Shown piece by piece: positions 7,552 through 15,733 of a stretch of DNA of 48,155 bases; position 1 is the first letter of the stretch, and the number at the start of each line of letters is the position of its first letter. Origin of the DNA: Ignavibacteriota bacterium (GTDB lineage: Bacteria > Bacteroidota > Ignavibacteria > Ignavibacteriales > Melioribacteraceae); NCBI GenBank assembly GCA_013112585.1, contig JABFGH010000034.1, forward strand, positions 1 to 48,155, in the 5' to 3' direction. A program made the translations under genes and the position numbers. The notes below the pieces were generated by a model that was not told the DNA's origin, did not search any database, and was given only the letters and a program-made list of their open reading frames with translations.

Positions 7552-9771
7552 ATGAAAAATATTTACAGAGCCACAATCTTACTTCTCCTCCTAACTTTAT
7601 CTTTATCTTCAAGCCTAATTGCAACCGACTTAAAATTTAATACACTTATTACAGTTGATTATTGGGAAAATGAAAATGAAGATTCCGTTGAAGTAATAAT
7701 CGAAAATGATAATGTTTTAACCGCGGTAGGCTATTCAGTTTCATTTGAGATAAAGGATTGGAACAACAATATAGTTTTTGAAGACACAGTTGAACCTGAA
7801 CCGATCTTGCCTTTCACAACATTATCGGTTAAATCTAACTTAACTTGGACACCCGAACTAACCGGGCAGTACACTCTTACCAGCAGTATTGATTTTATTG
7901 ATGACATAGATACATCAAACAATACAGCATCAGGTGAGTTTCCCGTTATCTGGGGTTTAGATATCGGTATTTCAAAGTTTCAGGAATGGTCATTAAAACT
8001 TTGTTATGAGCCGGATGAATCTTGGGGATTTATGCCACAAAAGCCTTATCCTGCGGGCACTACTTTTGAATCTTACGATGATACAGAATTTAATCTAGTA
8101 ACAGACGGCTGGAAATATTACGGATATTTAGATTGTAATAAATCAGCCAGGTATGGTCATGTGGGCTATGCCTTTACAATGGATGCTTTTGACAGTTCAC
8201 AGGTTGATACATTTAAAGTAAATTATTGGACTAAGATAAATGGCGAAGATTATATGGCTGGTTTCACATCAAGGATTGATACTGCTGATGCAGTAGTTGG
8301 CAGTGAACCTCAACTTGAAACAACTGATAATTCAAACACGATTTCCAGCCAAACTACACCGGAACCAAAAGATTCAGTTTGTGCAATACTTGTATCGGGC
8401 AAGGGAAATGATGCAAGTGAACAAGCAGCATTTGATTTTGATGTTGAGCTTATGAAAAACAATCTGATGCTTGAAAGTCTTGGTCCGAAATTATCAGCAG
8501 ATAATATAGTTGTTCTAAATAATCCTACAAAAACTGAATTATATAATGCTATTTTTGCATTAACAAATAATTATCGTAAGCTGACATTCTACTATTCCGG
8601 ACATGGCTGGGGAGCGGGGATTATTACAAAAGATACAAATTTTCTTATGACTCCCAGCTATTTAGACCTTTCCGAAAGGATGGCTGCAACCGGAATTGAT
8701 GAACTTGAAATGATAATTGATGCATGCCATGCGGGCAGCGCAATTAAATATTACGATACTTTTAGATGGCGCGAAAAAGATGTAACTCTTATTGCAGCAT
8801 GTGCCGAGGATACTGTTTCATACACCAGAAGACTTTTTGTTACTGCCGGAGGTGATACAATTAGGGTAGGCGCTTATTCCTGGTTTTTAATGAAATGCTT
8901 TGGGGACCCTGCGGCAGATAGAGATGGAATTAACGGCGTTACATGGAAAGAAGCTTACGAATGGGTGAGATCAAGGAATGAAACATTTGGTTCTAGAAAT
9001 ATCAATAGGGATTTGATGCCGCAATTATATGTGCACAAAGCAGAACCGCCCAGGCAGCCTGTAAATATACCGCCGGATACTGATTTAGAATTTTCATCCG
9101 ATCAACCGGATACAAATGCAACATACTATTTTGAAATGAGAACTGACTTTAAAGACTTTAGTACATTGGATACGACCATTGCGGATATCTCAAAGTACAG
9201 ATACTGGTCCTACAGCAGTACACTACTGGAAGGAAGCTATACTTATAATTTGAAGTTCAAGTATAATACTCAACTTGATAGTTTTACAACAGACGGTGAT
9301 CCAGGAATTCTTTTTAGAGATTCTGCGGGAGTTGAGTGGGAGGCATATAATAACTATACATGGAGCGCCGAGTCGAGCTATGTTCAGGGATTGGACATTG
9401 ATAAATACGGCGACTTTGCCTTGGGAACAATAAAAATAGTAGTGGATGTAAATGATGATGAAAACTTAATAGTTGATAATTATGACCTCTCGCAGAATTA
9501 TCCGAATCCATTTAATCCGTCAACGACAATTAATTTTTCATTACCGGAAGCCGGAATTGTAACCATCAAAATATTTGATCTGTTAGGAAAAGAGATTACT
9601 ACATTAATAAATGATGACTTTGCCGCGGGACGCTATGATGTTAAATTTGATGCCGCTACTATCAATCGGCAAATTTCAAGCGGGATATATTTTTACCAGA
9701 TCAATGTTCAGCCGAACAACGATACTGGAAATGATTTTATGGAAACTAAAAAAATGCTGCTCTTGAAATAA
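7552..9771 (+). CDS. Secreted caspase-like (clan CD) peptidase with T9SS sorting domain
   Basis: 739 residues from the ATG at 7552, which follows TAGGAG (7541-7546) by five bases; a frame starting at 7444 would add 36 residues ahead of the clear signal peptide. After the signal comes a beta-rich region of about 240 residues. A clan CD peptidase domain follows: His351 lies in FYYSGHGWGAG and Cys392 in IIDACHAGS, the His-Gly and Asp-x-Cys dyad of caspase/metacaspase (C14) and legumain (C13) families. The end holds a T9SS sorting domain (DLSQNYPNPFNPS), so the protein should be surface-bound or secreted. Gingipains are a known case of clan CD peptidases exported by T9SS, but the active-site motifs here look more caspase-like. 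Specificity is unknown. Confidence 0.87.
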   Translation: MKNIYRATILLLLLTLSLSSSLIATDLKFNTLITVDYWENENEDSVEVIIENDNVLTAVGYSVSFEIKDWNNNIVFEDTVEPEPILPFTTLSVKSNLTWTPELTGQYTLTSSIDFIDDIDTSNNTASGEFPVIWGLDIGISKFQEWSLKLCYEPDESWGFMPQKPYPAGTTFESYDDTEFNLVTDGWKYYGYLDCNKSARYGHVGYAFTMDAFDSSQVDTFKVNYWTKINGEDYMAGFTSRIDTADAVVGSEPQLETTDNSNTISSQTTPEPKDSVCAILVSGKGNDASEQAAFDFDVELMKNNLMLESLGPKLSADNIVVLNNPTKTELYNAIFALTNNYRKLTFYYSGHGWGAGIITKDTNFLMTPSYLDLSERMAATGIDELEMIIDACHAGSAIKYYDTFRWREKDVTLIAACAEDTVSYTRRLFVTAGGDTIRVGAYSWFLMKCFGDPAADRDGINGVTWKEAYEWVRSRNETFGSRNINRDLMPQLYVHKAEPPRQPVNIPPDTDLEFSSDQPDTNATYYFEMRTDFKDFSTLDTTIADISKYRYWSYSSTLLEGSYTYNLKFKYNTQLDSFTTDGDPGILFRDSAGVEWEAYNNYTWSAESSYVQGLDIDKYGDFALGTIKIVVDVNDDENLIVDNYDLSQNYPNPFNPSTTINFSLPEAGIVTIKIFDLLGKEITTLINDDFAAGRYDVKFDAATINRQISSGIYFYQINVQPNNDTGNDFMETKKMLLLK

Positions 9772-9796
9772 TTTGCCGTAAAATTTATTTCACTTA

Positions 9797-9835
9797 ATTA
9801 AGGGCAGTCACAATTCGAAGGTGACTGCCCTTAAT
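9797..9835 (+). terminator. Strong hairpin terminator after the caspase-like gene
   Basis: ATTAAGGGCAGTCAC (9797-9811) and GTGACTGCCCTTAAT (9821-9835) form a perfect 15-bp stem with a 9-nt loop, followed by ATTTT. It lies 26 bp after the stop codon, the position expected of an intrinsic terminator. Because the stem is symmetric it could act in both directions. Confidence 0.85.
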
Positions 9836-10077
9836 ATTTTCTGAACCAATTTTAGCCCAACCCTTTCAATCCTATAACAACAATTAAATTTTCAATTCCT
9901 GCAAGAGGTGTAGGCATACCAAACATAATACTCATAGCTTATGACCTTTAGGAAATAAAGTTGTAAATTTAATTGATGAAAAATTCAAGGCAGTTACGGT
10001 CGCATCGTGACTTGCTTTTGTAAGACGAGTACGAATATATTTCGTTAGAACAAGATCTATTGGAATTCAAATAAACT
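9836..10077. other. Intergenic stretch before the zinc-ribbon gene
   Basis: With the terminator this forms a 306-bp gap. A 27-codon minus-strand frame (9852-9935) is the only notable frame and is too short to support. I see no clear promoter of the Bacteroidota type and no clear ribosome binding site before the ATG at 10078. Confidence 0.5.
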
Positions 10078-10641
10078 ATGAACTACCCCAAAACATGCTC
10101 ATCATGCGGCATCGAATCAACACCGGAGGATAAATTTTGTCCTCAGTGCGGAATTGAAAAAGCTGAGCTATTAACAAAAGTAAAATTTTTTGATTCGGTT
10201 GTTAATGACATTGCAGAAAAATTAACCTTTCTTGATAACCCCGAAATTTTTGTTAGGATAGTTTTCAAACTAACAATTTTGCTCCTAGCCGGATTGCTTT
10301 TACCTGCATTCATTCAGCAAAGTGAATTTGTTTGGATGATACTTTTGGCTTACTCTGTATTTGGGGTTGTTAGGGAAGTCGAATTTCGAATAGAGAGAAT
10401 TACCGGAATATATTTGTATTCACAAGCACTGTTTTACGCATATATCGGCGCGGGATTCGGCAACTTAATTTCGCACACCGGCAGAAATTATTATTACAGT
10501 ATTGGCTACTATTTTAATATAAAATTTATTTTCAGTGAGATAGGCAGATTAAATGCTTTACCATTAGTTGGAGCAATAGCCGGAATTGGATTATTTATTT
10601 TTATGAGAGTTATTAAAAAAATATTGGGTGAGGGTGAGTGA
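10078..10641 (+). CDS. Zinc-ribbon membrane protein of unknown function
   Basis: 187 residues. The N-terminus is a zinc ribbon with Cys7, Cys10, Cys21 and Cys24 (CSSCG...CPQCG), followed by about four hydrophobic segments (roughly 62-82, 85-100, 115-135, 160-180). Small membrane proteins with a leading zinc ribbon are common and mostly uncharacterised. It is followed by a separate small gene after about 90 bp with no visible functional link. I cannot assign a function. Confidence 0.75.
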   Translation: MNYPKTCSSCGIESTPEDKFCPQCGIEKAELLTKVKFFDSVVNDIAEKLTFLDNPEIFVRIVFKLTILLLAGLLLPAFIQQSEFVWMILLAYSVFGVVREVEFRIERITGIYLYSQALFYAYIGAGFGNLISHTGRNYYYSIGYYFNIKFIFSEIGRLNALPLVGAIAGIGLFIFMRVIKKILGEGE

Positions 10642-10734
10642 AAAAAATAAATACTCATCGTGTGACTGTGAGAAAAAGTATAAAAGAAATACAAATAAAT
10701 AAAAATGTAAATAATTAAAATCCGGTTATATTTT

Positions 10735-11106
10735 ATGTGGTACAGTAAAAGGAGTGCGATTAAATCTTATTTTAAAAAACTTTCAGTTCATTTAAAGAGA
10801 AAGTATGGAAAGCATAAACACTATTCTTTTGAGCAAGTTCAAAATAGTATAAAGGAACTCGGATTAAATGCAAATTACATCGATTATGCATTAGCAATGT
10901 ATATCAGTAAAAATGAGTATCGCAATCAAATAAAAAATAATTCTGATTATTACGATCTTTATAGAGAGGAGATATCGAGTAAATACTTTAATGGCGATTC
11001 AAAATTTAATATTCATGATATATTGCGCTTTGCTGAGGACTCATCGAACTTACATATGCCCCAGAATTTTGAAGATGACATAGATGAGAATGATAATATA
11101 TACTAG
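10735..11106 (+). CDS. Small uncharacterised protein (DUF6559-like?)
   Basis: 123 residues, soluble, basic N-terminal half and acidic C-terminus. The N-terminal pattern (AIKSYFKKL..., KRKYGKHKHYSFEQV, YALAMYIS) reminds me of a small family of unknown function (DUF6559), but this is from memory and unsure. No signal peptide or membrane segment is seen. Codon and amino-acid use resemble the neighbours, which supports a real gene. Confidence 0.6.
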   Translation: MWYSKRSAIKSYFKKLSVHLKRKYGKHKHYSFEQVQNSIKELGLNANYIDYALAMYISKNEYRNQIKNNSDYYDLYREEISSKYFNGDSKFNIHDILRFAEDSSNLHMPQNFEDDIDENDNIY

Positions 11107-11189
11107 TATTTTTAGTCCATCATTCCATCATTTGCTTCTGCATTTAGAAAGTAAAAATCAATTTTAAAAACTCCTACCCGTTCGTGCAG

Positions 11190-11221
11190 TTTGTCTTTAT
11201 AACAATTCATTTGTAATTTTA
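11190..11221 (+). promoter_or_regulatory. Putative Bacteroidota-type promoter for the phosphatase/amylase pair
   Basis: TTTG (11190-11193), a 20-base spacer, then TAATTTTA (11214-11221). This matches the Bacteroidota primary sigma consensus TTTG-N19-21-TAnnTTTG at 11 of 12 scored positions. The predicted transcript start is about 20 bases before the ATG at 11250. It was found by eye in AT-rich DNA, so chance matches are possible. Confidence 0.4.
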
Positions 11222-11249
11222 TCAATTCTAAAAATGCATAAAATGGTGT

Positions 11250-11894
11250 ATGAAAAATTTACTTACCGCATGGAGCAGCCAATTTTCCGATAAAAATTTT
11301 CGAGTCATATTTTTTGCAACTATCGTAGTTCTAATAATTTGCTTAACTGCATTATCAAATTTTTTAACATACAACGATACGCTAAGCGGCGTTGCCTACA
11401 TTGATCCGATATTAAAATACTTTAAACCGATTGATGTAACTTATGTAACATTTTTTCTTATCTATGGCGGACTACTGGCAGGTCTAATAGTATTGCTCCA
11501 ATACCCTAAGCATCTGCTGATCGCATTTCAAGCATATTCTTTAATGGCAGTGTTCCGTATCTGTGTAATGTATTCATTACCTCTTGATCCGGTTCCCGAT
11601 ACTATCCCGCTTGAAGATCCGCTAGTTCAGCTTTTTGGAACGGGAGAAATTTTAATGAGAGACTTATTTTTTTCAGGTCACACTTCAACAATGTTTCTGC
11701 TTAGTTTAACCGCTCCATTAAAAAAAATAAAATATATTTTTATTGTGTTAACTGTTTTAGTCGGACTCGCAGTTTTAATTCAGCATGCGCATTACACTGT
11801 TGATGTGTTAGCGGCTCCGTTTTTTGCATATACCAGCTATCGTATAATTATTATTTTGAATAAAAAATTTAACTTAATCAGTTTGGAGAAGTAG
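11250..11894 (+). CDS. PAP2-type membrane phosphatase, sphingomyelin synthase-like (PAP2_C)
   Basis: 214 residues with about six membrane segments. The motifs FFSGHTSTMF (His144) and HAHYTVDVLAAP (His181, Asp185) are those of the PAP2_C / sphingomyelin synthase-like branch of lipid phosphatases and phosphotransferases. These act at the membrane surface on phosphorylated lipids, either hydrolysing them or moving a head group. Its stop (TAG 11892-11894) directly abuts the start of the amylase gene, indicating translational coupling. The family is well supported; the lipid substrate is unknown. Confidence 0.82.
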   Translation: MKNLLTAWSSQFSDKNFRVIFFATIVVLIICLTALSNFLTYNDTLSGVAYIDPILKYFKPIDVTYVTFFLIYGGLLAGLIVLLQYPKHLLIAFQAYSLMAVFRICVMYSLPLDPVPDTIPLEDPLVQLFGTGEILMRDLFFSGHTSTMFLLSLTAPLKKIKYIFIVLTVLVGLAVLIQHAHYTVDVLAAPFFAYTSYRIIIILNKKFNLISLEK

Positions 11895-14297
11895 ATGAAA
11901 GGTTTTCAATATTTATTAAATTTAATTTTTGCTAGTGCTTTTCTCTTAGTTTCTTGTCAAATCAATTCGCAAGTAATTACCGATGTAATAAAACCAATAA
12001 ATACAACTGCCGGAAAATCAACGACAGTAATTTTAAGTGACGTTTATTATGCAGAAAATTACAACCCAAAATTTTTAGAGAATAAAAATTTAACCGCGCT
12101 CTATTCTGCTGAGGAAAATAAATTAACTATAACTCCGAATAACATTTTTGAAGGAATGACCTTACTTGAATTTAAAGTTGATGGAAATGTTTACAGCATT
12201 CCGGTTAAATCCAACAAGGAAAAGTATTACCTGTTTACATTTAAGCCATCAAAAAAATATGATAAGATAAATTTGTTCGGCAGCTTTAACGGCTGGAACA
12301 GACATCAAATACCGATGCTTGATGAAGATCAGGATGGAGTTTACGAAGCTGAGGCGGCGCTTGAACCGGGCGTTTATCAGTATAAGTTTTTTGCTGATGG
12401 TAAAGAACTGATTGATCCGGATAACCCGGTTAAAGTATCAAACGGAATGGGGGATTATAACTCGGTTAGAACTATAGCTGAATCATCAGGCGACAAATTA
12501 TTTTTGCACATCAAAGGTAAAAGAGAAGAAGGCGATAAATCTATTTTTGATTTTTCAATTGAGTTTGGTGCACGCTATAAGTTCGAAAAGGAAAATGTTA
12601 TTGCCTTATTAAACAACAGTAAGATTGATACTCAAAAAATAACTTTGTTAAAAAACCATTTATCAATTGAATTAAAAACCGCTGAATTAAAAGGAGAAAA
12701 TCTATTAAGAACAGCGGCGGTTAAAAATGGAGCGGTTTCAAATATTCAAAAAATATTTTTATTTGACGGAAAGCCTGCAAACAATGAAAACTTTACCTGG
12801 TACGACGGAATTATTTATTCATTAATGATCGATAGGTTTAATGATGGAGATAAATCATTGAACAATCCTATTGAACATGACTCGCTTGCAGATAAAGCTA
12901 ATTACATGGGCGGTGACCTTAAAGGAATAATTGATAAACTTGAAGAAGGTTATTTTGATTCATTAGGGATAAACACTCTTTGGATATCGCCGGTTAATGA
13001 TAATCCGAATGAACCATTTAGAGAATATCCTGCACCCCATAGATATTACACAGGCTACCATGGTTACTGGCCTATTGATGATAAACGCGTGGAGGAAAAA
13101 TTTGGAACGATTGACGATGTTAAAAAATTAGTAGAGACAGCACATAAAAAAAATATTAAAGTACTGCTGGATTTCGTATCAAATCATGTTCATGAGCAGC
13201 ATCCGTTCTATCAAAATAATAAAGATTGGTTCGGCACACTCGAATTGCCTGATGGGAGATTGAATTTACGCTTTTGGGATGAGTTTCGTTTGACTACCTG
13301 GTTCGAGCCTTACATGCCTTCATTTGATTATTTAGGCTCGGAAGAGGCAATTGAAACAATGATTGAAAATGCTGCCTGGTGGCTTACTGAAACAGGAGCT
13401 GACGGTTTTAGGCATGATGCTGTAAAGCATGTACCAAATAAATTTTGGCGGGAATTAACGAGAAAACTTAAAAGTAAAGTCGGATCAAAAAGAAAACTAA
13501 ATGTTTATCAAATCGGTGAAACATTCGGCAGTTATGATCTAATCAGTTCCTACGTAAATAATGGTCAGCTTAGTTCGCAATTTAATTTTAATCTTTATGA
13601 TGTTGCGATTGCCACCTTCATCAATGATGATTCAAACTTTGATGTGTTAAATAAGGAGATGCAGAAAAGTTTTAATGTTTACGGTGAATTGAACTTGATG
13701 GGCAACATTATGGATAGCCATGATAAAAACAGATTTATGGCTTATGCTGATGGCGACTTGGATGTTACTCAATGGAGTGCGATAGAGGAAGGCTGGAATA
13801 ACCCGCCAAAAGTGGATGACCCAGAAAGTTATAAAAAGCTGATTCTATACATGGCTTATATGAATACAATTCCAGGTTTGCCTGTAATTTACTACGGCAG
13901 CGAGTTTGGTATGACCGGTGCTTCAGACCCTGATAATAGACGGATGATGAGATTTGATGAAAGTTTAACAGAAGATGAAATGAAGACACGCGATGAAGTA
14001 AGCAAAATTATTAATCTGCGTAAAAATCATTCTGCATTACGTTACGGAGATTTTTATACTCTTAAGGCGAATAAAAACATTTTTGCTTATACAAGATCGG
14101 ATGCAAATGAAAGATTACTTATTGTGTTAAACAAAAGCATTGATACCAAACGAGTAAGTGTAACTTTACCGGCAGCATATCAGACTTATCTTTTAGAGGA
14201 TTTAATAACGGGAGAAAAAGTGCCTTCGGAACGTGATGCTGCAGCAATAGTTGTTGATGGAATGAGTTGGAGAGTTTTTAGACTGATAAAAGATTAA
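11895..14297 (+). CDS. Lipoprotein alpha-amylase family enzyme (GH13) with N-terminal CBM48-like domain
   Basis: 800 residues. A lipoprotein signal ends at Cys21 (LLVSC), so the enzyme is anchored to a membrane. A CBM48/AMPK-type glycogen-binding-like domain lies around 112-195 (NLFGSFNGW, YQYKFFADG). The GH13 barrel starts around 300. Region I is DFVSNH (426-431), the nucleophile is Asp508 in GFRHDAVKHV, the acid/base is Glu542 in QIGETFG, and the transition-state Asp610 is in MDSHD. All three catalytic residues are present, so it should be active on alpha-glucans such as starch, glycogen or maltodextrin. It abuts the phosphatase gene and ends 11 bp from the convergent regulator gene. Confidence 0.93.
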   Translation: MKGFQYLLNLIFASAFLLVSCQINSQVITDVIKPINTTAGKSTTVILSDVYYAENYNPKFLENKNLTALYSAEENKLTITPNNIFEGMTLLEFKVDGNVYSIPVKSNKEKYYLFTFKPSKKYDKINLFGSFNGWNRHQIPMLDEDQDGVYEAEAALEPGVYQYKFFADGKELIDPDNPVKVSNGMGDYNSVRTIAESSGDKLFLHIKGKREEGDKSIFDFSIEFGARYKFEKENVIALLNNSKIDTQKITLLKNHLSIELKTAELKGENLLRTAAVKNGAVSNIQKIFLFDGKPANNENFTWYDGIIYSLMIDRFNDGDKSLNNPIEHDSLADKANYMGGDLKGIIDKLEEGYFDSLGINTLWISPVNDNPNEPFREYPAPHRYYTGYHGYWPIDDKRVEEKFGTIDDVKKLVETAHKKNIKVLLDFVSNHVHEQHPFYQNNKDWFGTLELPDGRLNLRFWDEFRLTTWFEPYMPSFDYLGSEEAIETMIENAAWWLTETGADGFRHDAVKHVPNKFWRELTRKLKSKVGSKRKLNVYQIGETFGSYDLISSYVNNGQLSSQFNFNLYDVAIATFINDDSNFDVLNKEMQKSFNVYGELNLMGNIMDSHDKNRFMAYADGDLDVTQWSAIEEGWNNPPKVDDPESYKKLILYMAYMNTIPGLPVIYYGSEFGMTGASDPDNRRMMRFDESLTEDEMKTRDEVSKIINLRKNHSALRYGDFYTLKANKNIFAYTRSDANERLLIVLNKSIDTKRVSVTLPAAYQTYLLEDLITGEKVPSERDAAAIVVDGMSWRVFRLIKD

Positions 14298-14308
14298 TTT
14301 TATCCAAA

Positions 14309-15733
14309 CTACTCTTCATTTCTACGAGTTCTAAGTCTGCGGCTAAGCGCCTGTCTTGTTACGCCCAATAACTGTGCTGCAATACTTTGATTGTTCTGTG
14401 ATCGAACTAATGCTTCATCAATTAAAGCGTTCTGTACTTGTTTAAGTGTCGGCAGTCTATCTGAAAACAGAACTAACTTATCTTTAGGGAAATCATCAAA
14501 GTTATCAAGTTCCTGCTCATCCAGGAAATCTTGATTAATTGATCTTTTAAATGAATCCATTGAAAGTATTTTTGATTTGTGAGTACTTACAGCATCAAAT
14601 ACCATTGCCTGCAGTTCGCGGATGTTACCTGGAAAGTGATACGCCGAAAGAAGTTTAAACAATTCCGGCGGGGGAGTAGGTTTTGGTTTATTCAACGCTT
14701 TAGCAGCAGATTCTAAGAAGTGATCGACCAGCAGTGGGATGTCATCTAATCTTTCGCGCAAAGGTATTGGATGAATGCGGTGAACATTTAATCTATAATA
14801 TAAATCATTCCTAAATACTTTTTTAACTTTTAAATGGTAAAGATCTTGATTAGTAGCAACAACAACTAACGCATCAGAATATTTCGGTTCATCTTCGCCC
14901 AAGGGGTAGTATTCATGTTCCTGCAAAAGTCGAAGTAATTTTACTTGAGATATTGTTCCTAAATCTCCAATCTCATCTAAGAATAATGTTCCCCCTTTTG
15001 CTTTTTCTATTAGTCCGGCTCTGTCACTTTCTGCATTAGTAAATGCTCCTTTTTTATGACCAAATAATGTGTCGGTAAACATTTGGTCATCTAAACCGGC
15101 AATATTTATAGTAACAAATTTTCCTTTTCTATTACTTAAGTCATGAATTGCTTTAGCAATTAATTCTTTCCCGACCCCGGTTTCGCCGGTAATTAAAATT
15201 GGTTCGGTAGTGTTAGCAATAGCTTCCATATACTGAAACATCGATTTCATCTGTTCGTTATTTGTAATGATTTCTTTAAATATATCGGGGTTTTCAATTT
15301 CATTACTAAGTAATCGATTCTTCAGTAATAAATTTTCTTCTTCAAGCTCACTTTTTTTGAGAATGTTTTTTATGCAGCTGACTAACCTGTTTGGCTCAAC
15401 CGGTTTTACTAAATAATCAGATGCACCGGCTTGCATGCATCTAACAGCAGTTTCAATATCATTGCTGCCGGTTATAACAACAATTGGAATTTCAGGATAT
15501 TTTTCGCCAATGATTTGTAAAAGTTCTTCGCCTGTTAATTTTGGCATGCTCAGGTCAAGCATTATCAATTGAATTTTGCTCCCGTCCAATATTGACTCAA
15601 CATCTGTGCTGTCGGTACATAAACGAGTATTATTAATGCCGGCATCTGCTAAAGTAATATCAAAAGAATTAAGTAAATGAATTTCGTCATCTACCATTAA
15701 AATAGGATACTTTGGATAGAGTGTGTTATCCAT
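14309..15733 (-). CDS. NtrC-family sigma-54-dependent response regulator (GAFTNA variant)
   Basis: 474 residues from the ATG at 15733, chosen because AGGAG precedes it; a longer frame to 15799 lies inside the kinase gene. The receiver domain has Asp60 (IMLDLSMP) as phosphoacceptor. The AAA+ domain has Walker A GETGVGKE (183-190), Walker B TLFLDEIGD and FRNDLYYRLNV. The sigma-54 contact loop reads GAFTNA (229-234) instead of GAFTGA. The C-terminus is a Fis-type helix-turn-helix (NQSIAAQLLGVTRQALSRR). The start overlaps the kinase gene by 8 bp, so the two form a two-component system. Target genes are unknown; the nearby EPS locus is a candidate by position only. Confidence 0.92.
   Translation of the reverse strand: MDNTLYPKYPILMVDDEIHLLNSFDITLADAGINNTRLCTDSTDVESILDGSKIQLIMLDLSMPKLTGEELLQIIGEKYPEIPIVVITGSNDIETAVRCMQAGASDYLVKPVEPNRLVSCIKNILKKSELEEENLLLKNRLLSNEIENPDIFKEIITNNEQMKSMFQYMEAIANTTEPILITGETGVGKELIAKAIHDLSNRKGKFVTINIAGLDDQMFTDTLFGHKKGAFTNAESDRAGLIEKAKGGTLFLDEIGDLGTISQVKLLRLLQEHEYYPLGEDEPKYSDALVVVATNQDLYHLKVKKVFRNDLYYRLNVHRIHPIPLRERLDDIPLLVDHFLESAAKALNKPKPTPPPELFKLLSAYHFPGNIRELQAMVFDAVSTHKSKILSMDSFKRSINQDFLDEQELDNFDDFPKDKLVLFSDRLPTLKQVQNALIDEALVRSQNNQSIAAQLLGVTRQALSRRLRTRRNEE

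Noticed and set aside
9852-9935. 27-codon minus-strand frame between the terminator and the zinc-ribbon gene
   Set aside because: Too short, no clear ribosome binding site, and bounded by stops; could be a gene remnant but nothing supports that.
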